Below, in pieces: positions 1 through 7,155 of a DNA stretch of 9,601 bases. The first letter of the stretch is position 1. Every line of letters starts with the position of its first letter. The DNA is taken from the NCBI GenBank assembly GCA_021802225.1, contig JAKAAS010000035.1, positions 1 to 9,601 on the forward strand, in the 5' to 3' direction. This DNA comes from Bacillota bacterium (lineage in GTDB: Bacteria; Bacillota_E; Sulfobacillia; Sulfobacillales; Sulfobacillaceae). The position numbers and the translations under genes were made by a program. Under the pieces are notes generated by a model. The model was not told the DNA's origin and did not search any database. It saw only the letters and a list, made by a program, of their open reading frames with translations.

Positions 1-1519
1 GGTTCATGACCGGCTTCCAAGAATCCGGGACCGAATGGTAGAACGTCACCAGGTCAGAGGGTCCGAAGAGGTCCACCACCGCCCGGAAATATTGGGCATG
101 GCGGCCGTGCAGGAGCAAGCTCATGTCCCCGCCGTAGCTTCCGCCCAAAAGAAACAGATGTCCCGGCTGAGCCATGCGCTGGGCCAGCAGCCACTCGATG
201 CCGGCGACCATATCCTGACGCGGTCCGCCGCCCCAATCCCCCTCCACCAGACGTGCAAAATCTTTTCCGTACCCCGTGCTGCCACGAAAATTCGGTGCAA
301 AAAACTGATATCCGCGGCTGACCAGGTACTGCACGACACTGCGGAACTGCTTTCGTTCGGCGGCCTGCGGCCCGCCGTGGGGCCAGACAATTGTAAAGCC
401 ATTGCGGCGTTCAGCAGGCGGGGAAAACCAGAGAGATTCAATGATTTTTCCATCAAAGGAGGGGTAGTGCACAATGTCGGCTTCAACCGCTGTGGCGCGG
501 GATATTCCCATTGAGCGGTTGTCGGTCAGCTGCACCCACTGAGAGGGAGCTGCATAGCGGTACAAGTTATTGGGAAGCACTTCAGATTGTCCTAATATGT
601 AGACCGTCCCATTTTTCTTCACCGTCCAGTTGGCGACAATGCTGACGGGTAAGCTCAGAGGTTCCAGTACCAGAGGCTCCGCTGTCAAGTCCACGGCATA
701 GAGATGGTCTTCCACGCCGCTGCTGGCCAGAATGTACAGCCTCTGACCCTGGCGGTCCAGCTGAACATCTTTGAGATCTTCTCCGTCTTGGGCCAACAGC
801 CTGGTGAGAGTTCCGCTCTCGGTGCTGTACCGGGCCAGATAGCTATACTCCGCTTGATAGTTGGTGGTCACGAATATGGTGTCCTCCCCCAGGAACTGTG
901 CGCCGTAAACCACATGCGGGGTGGACGGGTCGGGCACAAGAGAGCGCATCTCGCCCTGGTTCATGTAGAAGCCGACGACGTGCGTGTTGGAAAACATCTT
1001 GAGCACCACGAATTGACGCTCATCATCTGAAACCTGCGCCACATAGGTTGGTCCCTGTGCCCCGGTTACCAGAGTCTCTTCCTCGCCGCTGTCCAGGTTA
1101 AATCGGTAATTGTTCATGAACATCGGATTCTCCTTGTCCGATGCGTAGTAGATGCGGTTGCCGTCATCCGATACGTGAAGCAGGATGTGCCGGTGGCCAG
1201 GAGAGGTCCGGAGCTCTTTCAAGGCGCCCCCAGAAGGAGGCAAGAGATAGAGCTGGGTATTCTCGTCCCCATCGCGGTCCGCACTGACCAGAACATACCG
1301 GGACTGGGGATCGTAGTGCAGGTCATGCACCATCTGCCCCATATGGCTCAGCTGGTGCGGGTAGCCAATGCCTGAGTCCAGTCCCCAGACATCGAAGACC
1401 CCGCCCAGATTGGTCCCGACCACGATCTGCTGACCATCATCGCTAGCCGCGAAGGCACTCACCGTCGCGTACCGAAAAAAATCCTCAAGATCCGGCGGGT
1501 CAAATTGCCATTCACTCAT
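1..1519 (-). CDS. S9 family (prolyl oligopeptidase-like) serine peptidase, 3' end outside window
   Basis: About 506 codons are readable without a stop from ATG at 1519 to the window edge; the C-terminus is missing. The start is supported by AAGGAG at 1529-1534, nine bases upstream. The first 340 or so residues have the beta-propeller pattern of S9 enzymes, with recurring 'D/S-D-G-x-x-I/V' strands (for example near VSDDGNRIYYAS). The alpha/beta-hydrolase domain then shows WPHGGP (His381 of the oxyanion-region HGGP), PNFRGSTGYG, and the nucleophile elbow GGSYGG with Ser461. The HGGP-to-Ser distance of 80 residues is the same as in the second S9 gene of this window. The catalytic Asp and His should lie beyond position 1. 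Family members cleave short peptides, often as acylaminoacyl- or dipeptidyl-peptidases; the exact specificity cannot be read. No signal peptide is seen, so it is probably cytoplasmic. It lies downstream of the 1713-2012 gene on the same strand but is separated from it by a terminator, so it likely has its own promoter. Confidence 0.93.
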   Translation of the reverse strand, partial: MSEWQFDPPDLEDFFRYATVSAFAASDDGQQIVVGTNLGGVFDVWGLDSGIGYPHQLSHMGQMVHDLHYDPQSRYVLVSADRDGDENTQLYLLPPSGGALKELRTSPGHRHILLHVSDDGNRIYYASDKENPMFMNNYRFNLDSGEEETLVTGAQGPTYVAQVSDDERQFVVLKMFSNTHVVGFYMNQGEMRSLVPDPSTPHVVYGAQFLGEDTIFVTTNYQAEYSYLARYSTESGTLTRLLAQDGEDLKDVQLDRQGQRLYILASSGVEDHLYAVDLTAEPLVLEPLSLPVSIVANWTVKKNGTVYILGQSEVLPNNLYRYAAPSQWVQLTDNRSMGISRATAVEADIVHYPSFDGKIIESLWFSPPAERRNGFTIVWPHGGPQAAERKQFRSVVQYLVSRGYQFFAPNFRGSTGYGKDFARLVEGDWGGGPRQDMVAGIEWLLAQRMAQPGHLFLLGGSYGGDMSLLLHGRHAQYFRAVVDLFGPSDLVTFYHSVPDSWKPVMN

Positions 1520-1674
1520 TTCACTCCACTCCTTTTCAGTGCGGATAGTCTCCCGCCTTACCCGTCAATGCCGGCCTTCCGGCCACAGACTGTATTCTGC
1601 CACGCGGCGGCCAGGACAACTCCAGCACTGCGCCGCACGGATACACTGACCAGAGGGTCCCGGCCGGGCAAAGT

Positions 1675-1709
1675 AAAGCGCCCAAGCTTGCAAAGCTCTG
1701 GGCGCTTTT
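1675..1709 (-). terminator. Hairpin terminator after the small membrane protein gene
   Basis: A near-perfect hairpin: 1675-1684 pairs with 1699-1708 (AAAGCGCCCA/TGGGCGCTTT), extended by AGCTT at 1685-1689 pairing with AAGCT at 1693-1697, with one bulged C at 1698 and a 3-base loop. It begins just past the stop codon of the 99-residue gene (stop at 1713-1715, minus strand) and is followed on that strand by GCGCTTTACTTT. It is almost symmetrical and could act in either direction, but only the minus-strand gene ends here. Confidence 0.8.
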
Positions 1710-1712
1710 ACC

Positions 1713-2012
1713 TCAGGACGAACTGTGATGCCGCTCTGTCTTGGGCTTGCGCCTGGGACGCACCGCCACGGCCGTATTGCGCTTACCTCCGCGGATGACT
1801 GCCCACTTGGGGGGCAGAGCGCGCGGACCATCATCTTCCGACGGGGGTTGAAGCCACTTGGGATACTCATCACCATAAGCAGACTCTTTGGAGCCGTTGC
1901 CCAACCATCTCACCATCCACCAACCAAATCCGATAAACAAGCCTGTCGGAATGAGAATCCACAAAGCATCAGCCACGTCGACTCCGACAGCGTTCAATAC
2001 TACCGTGTCCAT
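1713..2012 (-). CDS. Small single-span membrane protein of unknown function (99 aa)
   Basis: I do not recognise a family. The ATG at 2012 is preferred over an in-frame GTG at 2027 because GGGAG sits eight bases upstream of the ATG. The protein begins with a short acidic stretch, then has one strongly hydrophobic helix at about residues 16-34 with a Gly-rich and aromatic end (GFGWW). A hydrophilic tail follows with a YPKWLQPPSEDD stretch and a very basic, His/Ser-ending C-terminus (RRKPKTERHH). By the positive-inside rule the N-terminus would be outside and the tail inside. Evidence that it is a real gene is the combination of a well-placed ribosome binding site, a good promoter at 2070-2098 and a terminator immediately after the stop. 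The opposite-strand frames over this stretch lack such signals. Confidence 0.72.
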   Translation of the reverse strand: MDTVVLNAVGVDVADALWILIPTGLFIGFGWWMVRWLGNGSKESAYGDEYPKWLQPPSEDDGPRALPPKWAVIRGGKRNTAVAVRPRRKPKTERHHSSS

Positions 2013-2069
2013 GCGTACCACTCCCACTGCCGTTGTCTGAATGTTAAGCGAAAAAGCGATATGGATTCT

Positions 2070-2098
2070 ATTTTAAAATAAATTCCAAACATAATCAA
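2070..2098 (-). promoter_or_regulatory. Sigma-A-type promoter for the small membrane protein gene
   Basis: On the minus strand, TTGATT (2093-2098) and TAAAAT (2070-2075) are separated by exactly 17 bases, in a locally AT-rich stretch. Both hexamers match the TTGACA/TATAAT consensus at four or five of six positions. The transcript would start near 2063, giving a leader of about 50 bases before the ATG at 2012. Confidence 0.65.
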
Positions 2099-2266
2099 GA
2101 TGCTGCCGTCCCGCCGGAGACTCTTGGGACTCCCCCATCTGGCGAAGCACAGCGACCAGAAGGATCCCTCGGCCATGAACAAAGAAAAGGCAACACACCA
2201 GCCGTTTCGGATATCCTTTAGGCCCGGCTCCCCTGAGGGTCACCAAAGTTACTCACACGGGCTCCC

Positions 2267-2306
2267 GTATGCAGTCTCCCAGCCTTCCAGGCGATGAACT
2301 GCATAC
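2267..2306 (-). repeat. Long hairpin within the structured RNA region
   Basis: A perfect 9-bp inverted repeat, GTATGCAGT at 2267-2275 and ACTGCATAC at 2298-2306, encloses a second small hairpin, GCCT (2282-2285) and AGGC (2289-2292) around a 3-base loop. The nested arrangement is typical of a folded RNA rather than of a protein operator. Confidence 0.6.
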
Positions 2307-2310
2307 CGCA

Positions 2311-2326
2311 TTGTCGTGGTCGACAA
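2311..2326 (-). repeat. Perfect 6-bp hairpin with tetraloop
   Basis: TTGTCG (2311-2316) and CGACAA (2321-2326) pair around the four bases TGGT. It directly follows the hairpin at 2267-2306, and a further pair, AGGCT (2326-2330) and AGCCT (2340-2344), continues the series, so the region is a run of consecutive stems. Confidence 0.55.
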
Positions 2327-2379
2327 GGCTGCCTTTTGAAGCCTATCCGTTGCCCGGGGGTCCCCTTGGATGTCCCACT

Positions 2380-2407
2380 AGCCCCGCCTTGGATTGGATT
2401 TGGGGCT
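2380..2407 (-). repeat. GC-rich hairpin in the structured RNA region
   Basis: AGCCCC at 2380-2385 pairs with GGGGCT at 2402-2407 around a 16-base loop. It lies in the part of the region that would correspond to late domain I or domains II-III if the group II intron reading is right. Confidence 0.4.
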
Positions 2408-2899
2408 CTGCCGGGGTCGCCTGCTCATCCCGCCGCACCGGCATTCAGCATTTCGCTTTCAACCTGCACACGCCGGATAGGGCCCCCAGCACTCCTTCTC
2501 TCCTTCCTCACGCGCCATAGGGCGACGCCCTAGATGTGTCCTTTGCGAGATGGACCACTAACCTCCCCATGTCTACAGCGGGGGTACTAAAACCTCTGCC
2601 TTCACACTCTCGTTGGCTCTCACTCCCACTTGCACAGGAAGCATAACATCCGGTGCCCTATCTCGGGCAGGTTTCGTCCAGTGAACTAGGACAGTTGTTC
2701 GCCGACGCTAACCACCCATATCATTGTGGGGCAATCATCCAATAATTTCAGCGCAAGGCCTTCATGGCCCATGGTATTCTAAAAGAGGGCTATTCATTGC
2801 TTTTTGGGTTGTGCGCCGCATGCATTGCTGAACCGTGTGTTTCTTGCAGACAATTATCCCCAGGTCGCTATTTACCCCGCGAAAGAAGGCAATTTCACA

Positions 2900-5056
2900 A
2901 TGGACATAAATCAGAAGCCTTTAGCGCTCGATGACTTTTACCGCATGGTGTGGATTACTGAACCGCGTCTCTCGCCAGATGGCACACGCGTGGCATACAT
3001 CCAGAAAACGGTGGTCAAAGAACAGAACACCTATACGGAAAATGTCTGGATTAGCGATGTCAAAAAAGGCAGCAGCCCCTATCCTCTCAGCCGCTTGATA
3101 TCTCGTGACCGCGAATTGCAATGGTCGCCAGATGGAAAATACCTGGCGATGCTCAGCCAGCGTCCTTCAGAGTGGGAGTGCCATCCAGAAAAGCAGTTGC
3201 TGGCTATGGGTAATATTCCAGCTCAGATATGGATATACGACATGCGTGGCGGCGAACCCAGGCAAATCACCACCCGCGCCGAAGGTATTGAGTCATATTC
3301 ATGGGCCCCAGACAGTTGCCGCTTGGTATTCAGCAGTAGGGAACCCTCGCCCGAAGATGTGGACTACCTCAAGAAAGTTCGGGACTCAGAGAGTCCCGGT
3401 CCTCTAGTGATTACGCGGACACAACATAAAACGGACGAACAGGGATATCTTGATACGGTCCCTTCTCACTTATTTACCATAGATATCGCCACGCGTGCTC
3501 TAACGCAGTTGACAACCGGACCGTGCTCCGAAGTTTTGCCGCAATGGTCTCCAACTGGTGAGTGGATTCTCTTTTCCTCTAACCGGACTGGCGACCCCGA
3601 CAATAATCAGCGCCATGACTTGTGGCTGATCAATCCAGAGTCCCTGCAGGTGCGCAGGCTCACCTCAGGAGACGTCGCAGCCCGCCATGCGTCTTTTTCT
3701 CCAGATGGCCGGCGTGTGGCTTTTATCTCCCCGCGGCAGCCCGAAGACGTTTATCTACTCCCGCGTCTGTGGGTAGCGGAGACGGCGCCATCGCCGGTTG
3801 TGACGGGAGAATTCTCCCAATATGTTGGACAGGGCTGGTCAGAGATCGGAGGGGTTGTATCCGACGGGTGCCCAGCCGACCCAGTGGGTCATGCTCATGT
3901 CTACCCGAAAGCGCTCGAACCCACCCCCATGCGATTAGTGTCAGCGAATTACGACGGAACGGTTGAGGACCATGTTTTGTGGGCTGGCCCGCACACGATT
4001 CAAGTGCTGGGAGCTCACAGGGCCCAGTCAAAACTTCTCGAATTTGACCTGTCCGGGCGCTGGCAGGCCCTCTATCCGCTGTCAAGGGAAGGCACGGTGA
4101 TGGATTTCGACAGCCGCTCAGGCACCGTGGCCCTCGCGGTCAGTACCCCCCAGACGCCCAGTGGGATTATCATTCAGGCGGGGGACGAACCGGGTTACCT
4201 TTTGACGAACCCTGCTCGGTCCTGGCTCAGAGAGCGCACAACAGGGCGGTTTCAGTGGATGGAGTATGCCAACCATGATGGTGGATTGATTGAAGCTTTG
4301 GTATTGCTGCCTCCTAGCCATCAGGCTGACCGTACTGCCCCGCTTCTGGTTGCCATCCACGGCGGCCCCATGTCGTACGAGGCACCGGAATTCGAATTTG
4401 AAAACCAGTACTGGGCAAGCCAGGGTTACGTAGTGCTGCTGGCCAATTACCGCGGCTCCACCTCCTATGGAGAAGAGTTCTGCCAGGCCATTCAAGGACA
4501 CTGGGGCCCTATGGAGCACGACGACATCATGAGCGGAATTGATGCCCTCATAACCCGAAATTGGGTAGACCCGACACGTCTGTACTGCACGGGATTTTCC
4601 ATGGGAGGCATTATGACGAACTGGGCCATAGGCCACACAGACCGTTTCCGTGCCGCCATTTCGGAGCACGGCCTGTGGGATTATGCGTCCGTATTTGGAG
4701 AGGATGACTGCCACCTGTGGTGGCAGGACGATATGGGTGTGCCCTGGCAAAATCCCGAGGCTTACCGCGCATCCTCCCCTTCGAGTGGTTTGGCCAACAT
4801 TCACACGCCGTTGCTGATTATGGCGGGAGAGCATGATTGGAGGTGCCCGCTCAGCCAGTCCGAACAACTCTACGTGGCTTTGAAGAAGAGGGGCGTCCCC
4901 ACCGAACTGGTTATTTACCCACAGGAGCATCACGAACCGGACTCCCGCCCCATGCGGGCAGTGGACCGTCTTCAGCGCATCGACCGTTGGCTCGCGCGCT
5001 ACGGTGGACTCATCACGGACAGCATTGCAAAGGAATCTCTGGGAGAAACCAAATAA
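2900..5056 (+). CDS. S9 family peptidase (acylaminoacyl-peptidase/prolyl oligopeptidase type), complete, 718 aa
   Basis: A complete serine peptidase of usual family length. ATG at 2900 is chosen over an upstream in-frame TTG at 2804 because the protein from MDINQ onward begins like family members and a purine-rich AGAAGG lies about 10 bases upstream. The N-terminal half is a beta-propeller with PD40-type repeats: LSPDGTRVAYIQ (24-35), WSPDGKYLAML (75-85), WAPDSCRLVFSS (135-146), WSPTGEWILFSS (216-227) and FSPDGRRVAFIS (266-277). The hydrolase domain has HGGP (487-490), NYRGSTSYGE (516-525), the nucleophile elbow GFSMGG (Ser567), GEHDWRCP (Asp646) and YPQEHHEPD (probably His678), giving a full triad. 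The elbow has Met where most relatives have Tyr, and the His motif reads E-H-H rather than E-G-H. No signal peptide is visible, so it likely acts on peptides in the cytoplasm. It is transcribed away from the structured RNA region and converges on the binding-protein gene. Confidence 0.95.
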   Translation: MDINQKPLALDDFYRMVWITEPRLSPDGTRVAYIQKTVVKEQNTYTENVWISDVKKGSSPYPLSRLISRDRELQWSPDGKYLAMLSQRPSEWECHPEKQLLAMGNIPAQIWIYDMRGGEPRQITTRAEGIESYSWAPDSCRLVFSSREPSPEDVDYLKKVRDSESPGPLVITRTQHKTDEQGYLDTVPSHLFTIDIATRALTQLTTGPCSEVLPQWSPTGEWILFSSNRTGDPDNNQRHDLWLINPESLQVRRLTSGDVAARHASFSPDGRRVAFISPRQPEDVYLLPRLWVAETAPSPVVTGEFSQYVGQGWSEIGGVVSDGCPADPVGHAHVYPKALEPTPMRLVSANYDGTVEDHVLWAGPHTIQVLGAHRAQSKLLEFDLSGRWQALYPLSREGTVMDFDSRSGTVALAVSTPQTPSGIIIQAGDEPGYLLTNPARSWLRERTTGRFQWMEYANHDGGLIEALVLLPPSHQADRTAPLLVAIHGGPMSYEAPEFEFENQYWASQGYVVLLANYRGSTSYGEEFCQAIQGHWGPMEHDDIMSGIDALITRNWVDPTRLYCTGFSMGGIMTNWAIGHTDRFRAAISEHGLWDYASVFGEDDCHLWWQDDMGVPWQNPEAYRASSPSSGLANIHTPLLIMAGEHDWRCPLSQSEQLYVALKKRGVPTELVIYPQEHHEPDSRPMRAVDRLQRIDRWLARYGGLITDSIAKESLGETK

Positions 5057-5096
5057 ATGAGGGCGGAATCTTTTCTTACGGATTCCGCCCTCATTT
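5055..5096. terminator. Bidirectional terminator shared by convergent genes
   Basis: A perfect 16-bp inverted repeat, 5055-5070 with 5081-5096 (arms containing TGAGGGCGGAATC), around a 10-base loop. The left arm includes the last two bases of the TAA stop of the S9 peptidase. A-rich and T-rich flanks lie on both sides, so it can serve the plus-strand peptidase and the minus-strand binding protein, whose stop codon is at 5127-5129. Confidence 0.9.
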
Positions 5097-5126
5097 ACTT
5101 AGAGCTATTCTTAAACGCTTGCCAGT

Positions 5127-6866
5127 TCAGGACGATGGTTTGGATATCCACCATTCATTCGGAAAGATCTCTCCCCCCACTGGATTGAATGTCCTCACGC
5201 TGTTGTGCAAATCGGATGCATGCGCAGTCAGTTGCGGAAATTCCGGAAGGAAAATGACGGCGGGCAACTCTTTGGCCGCAAATTCTTCAAAAGCATACAT
5301 TCTTTGCAGGGTTTGCTTAGTAGTCCCCGGTAAATAGGTCGCTTCCACAAGTCGGTTCATCGTCTTGCTGCTGTAGTCTCCGGAATTCTCGGCGCCGCCG
5401 GTTTCAAATAGCCCGCCGCCTGAAGGATAGCCGGAGGGATATCCCCACCCTCCATTCCAATTTATGACTGCCCACTTGGGCGCATCGCTCACGCTATAAC
5501 TGACCACGGTGTTAAAGGGCTGAAATTCCAAGTTGCAGACAATGCCCTCTTTTGCCCAATTCTGCTGCAGAAGTTCATCAATAGCCGTGTAGCTCGCACT
5601 CCCCGACGCACCATACAGGGTAAACTCCAGTTTCATGTCTCCCTTGGTCATCACCCCATTTACTTCGTGCCAACCGTTTTTCAGCAGCAGTTCCTTGCCC
5701 CGCTGCAGGTTGAATGCGTACGGATTGTGGGCGAGGGCGGGGTCAAGGAAAGGGGTCTGGGGTCTCCCCGCTAAGGTGGTGTCATCCATGACACCATAAC
5801 CATGATAGAGTGAGTCGATAATGCCGGTTTGATCAACACCAAGCTGCAGAGCCTGGCGCACGGGAAGTTCGGAAAACGCCTGGCCGAGGTGATCGGGTGC
5901 TTGGGGACTCATATTGATCTGAACATAATTGAACGCTAGGGAGTACTCCGGGTGAAAGACATCATGGGTCAACTCTTTGGAGTCTTTGATCAGTGATGCA
6001 GGCAAGTACCCATAAGTCACGGTTCCGGACTTAAGGGCCGCAAATTCCGATGCGGAGGAACTTTCGTATTGCAGCACAAGCTTGCTCAGATAGGCTTTGT
6101 GCCCGCTATACTGGGCATTGGGGACATAGAGCCAATACGCCCCGGGCACATCGCGCGAAAACTTCCAGGGACCGTCCACCACCTGGTAGCTAGGATTAGA
6201 CGGCGCATTTGCCACGCTGTTGATATAGGCCAACTCCGCCGTCATATTATTAGGGTGTTTATCCCAGACCGACTTGGGTACAGGGATAATTTGGTTGATA
6301 CCGTTGCGAATGAACCATTGCTGGTTCATCGGGTGATTGATAGTGACAATCACGGTGTCAGACCCATGCGCCACGACGCTCTTCCAAAGTCCCGGCAGAC
6401 CGCCAAATCCCTGGCCGGAAAATGTCCAGGAATAATGGGTATTGTTTAGGCTGGCCGCCCTCATGAGATCATAGGTAAAGACTACGTCCTGCGCGGTGAC
6501 TGGGTGACCATTAGACCAGCGCCACTTGGGATTGAGATGAATCGTATAGACCGTTCCGGCCTTATTCCAATTTATGGACTCGGCGAGCGCGTGCTGGCTG
6601 TCAAACTCATCGTGCTTATTAAAGTACAGTAGTGGCATGTAGGTCAGCGAATTTGTCTCACTATTCACCGTAGTATCGGCCGTCAATGAAAGCAAAGGAA
6701 AGAACCAATTGGGAGGGGACTGAGCGGGCAACGCCACCACCGCACTGCCTCCGTACACTGGTTTGTGCACACTGCTTGCCGCCGCACTAGCCTTATTGGC
6801 GGTGCCGCAACCCGCCATCACGGCAGACAAAATGACCGTGGCACCTAAGGCAACAACCTTTTTCAT
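5127..6866 (-). CDS. ABC transporter substrate-binding lipoprotein, SBP_bac_5 (oligopeptide/dipeptide type), 579 aa
   Basis: This is an extracellular solute receptor of the OppA/DppA family that delivers peptides or similar ligands to an ABC importer. The ATG at 6866 is chosen because AAGGAGA lies seven bases upstream (6874-6880) and a classic lipoprotein signal peptide begins there: MKK, a hydrophobic stretch and VMAGC with lipid-attachment Cys20. The upstream in-frame start at 6905 would put 13 extra residues before it. The family signature occurs at about residues 95-136: TVYTIHLNPKWRWSNGHPVTAQDVVFTYDL. Later parts of the fold include RQALQLGVD and the C-terminal EWWISKP. Length is normal for the family. 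No permease or ATPase gene adjoins it in the window, so it either belongs to a set further away or is an orphan receptor. A TATAAA (6983-6988, minus) upstream could be a -10 element, but I see no good -35. The true ligand is unknown; nickel or sugar binders also belong to this family. Confidence 0.93.
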   Translation of the reverse strand: MKKVVALGATVILSAVMAGCGTANKASAAASSVHKPVYGGSAVVALPAQSPPNWFFPLLSLTADTTVNSETNSLTYMPLLYFNKHDEFDSQHALAESINWNKAGTVYTIHLNPKWRWSNGHPVTAQDVVFTYDLMRAASLNNTHYSWTFSGQGFGGLPGLWKSVVAHGSDTVIVTINHPMNQQWFIRNGINQIIPVPKSVWDKHPNNMTAELAYINSVANAPSNPSYQVVDGPWKFSRDVPGAYWLYVPNAQYSGHKAYLSKLVLQYESSSASEFAALKSGTVTYGYLPASLIKDSKELTHDVFHPEYSLAFNYVQINMSPQAPDHLGQAFSELPVRQALQLGVDQTGIIDSLYHGYGVMDDTTLAGRPQTPFLDPALAHNPYAFNLQRGKELLLKNGWHEVNGVMTKGDMKLEFTLYGASGSASYTAIDELLQQNWAKEGIVCNLEFQPFNTVVSYSVSDAPKWAVINWNGGWGYPSGYPSGGGLFETGGAENSGDYSSKTMNRLVEATYLPGTTKQTLQRMYAFEEFAAKELPAVIFLPEFPQLTAHASDLHNSVRTFNPVGGEIFPNEWWISKPSS

Positions 6867-7093
6867 ATGGCAATCTCCTTCCCAACCCATCGTTGCAACG
6901 AACAAAGTTCCATTAGTCCACCGTGCCCAATGCGACTCCCATGCGGCATTAAATCATTTCCTGACTTGCCTCATGGTCTATTTTTATAAGTGAACAGAAT
7001 ATTCGATGCACACCGCGATCACTGCATTTCGTTGAGGTCGGACCGAATTTTGTGGACAGCAATGACGCGTATAAACTTCCGACCCCACTCACG
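6867..7093. other. Intergenic region upstream of the binding-protein gene
   Basis: No gene is supported. The part nearest the binding-protein gene holds its ribosome binding site (6874-6880) and a leader. There is an AT-rich patch around 6980-6990 and a GAATATTC palindrome close by, possible promoter or operator material for the minus-strand gene. Open frames on both strands here lack ribosome binding sites and recognisable protein features. Confidence 0.4.
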
Positions 7094-7120
7094 TTGTTGT
7101 CCCCTATCAAGTGGGATAAT
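7094..7120 (+). promoter_or_regulatory. Possible extended -10 promoter within a repeat cluster
   Basis: GATAAT at 7115-7120 is preceded by TG at 7112-7113, giving the extended -10 form TGnGATAAT. A TTGTTG at 7094-7099 could be a -35 with a slightly short 15-base spacer. The elements overlap repeats: AAGTGGG at 7109-7115 and again at 7121-7127, and GTCCCC (7099-7104) facing GGGGAC (7125-7130). The repeats could be a repressor operator. It would drive the broken frame starting at 7156. Confidence 0.35.
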
Positions 7121-7155
7121 AAGTGGGGACTGTAAACGTCTTTATTTTGACACAA

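Larger units (their letters stand above)
2190..2700 (-). ncRNA. Structured RNA region, possible ORF-less or decayed class C-like group II intron
   Basis: No supported protein gene lies here. Read on the minus strand, short segments appear in the order seen in class C group II introns such as that of Oceanobacillus iheyensis, compared from memory: a 5' hairpin TGCCC/GGGCA (2654-2669), GGGAGTGAGAGCC (2615-2627), GTGTGAAGGCAGAGG (2593-2607), a GGGCGTCGCCC hairpin (2520-2530), GCGTGAGGAAGGAGAG (2498-2513) and GGATGAGCAGGC (2419-2430). At 2194-2230 is GAGCCGG...CGGCTGGTGTG, similar in spacing to domain V plus the TGGTGTG that follows it. The expected GUGYG 5' end is not conserved and domain V is degenerate, and there is no reverse transcriptase, so it may be inactive. 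The exact ends are uncertain. A different large structured RNA remains possible. Confidence 0.4.

Noticed and set aside
35..514. Plus-strand open frame of 159 codons at the left end
   Set aside because: It is antisense to the hydrolase domain of the partial S9 peptidase, including the GGSYGG and HGGP motifs, and has no protein features of its own.
1542..1568. TTGACG and TATCCG as promoter of the partial S9 peptidase (minus strand)
   Set aside because: The spacer is only 15 bases and the transcript would start at or inside the ribosome binding site; too weak to annotate.
2269..2533. Two overlapping plus-strand open frames in the structured region
   Set aside because: No ribosome binding site, Pro/Ser/Leu-rich low-information composition, and the bases are better explained by paired RNA stems on the minus strand.
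2190..2700. IscB/IsrB-type omega RNA (HEARO) instead of a group II intron
   Set aside because: No IscB, IsrB or TnpB gene is adjacent, and the short motifs agree better in order and spacing with class C intron domain I; not fully excluded.
4118..4933. Long minus-strand open frame of 271 codons inside the complete S9 peptidase
   Set aside because: It lies wholly within a gene with clear catalytic motifs and shows no domain, signal or ribosome binding site; it is a shadow of the GC-rich coding strand.
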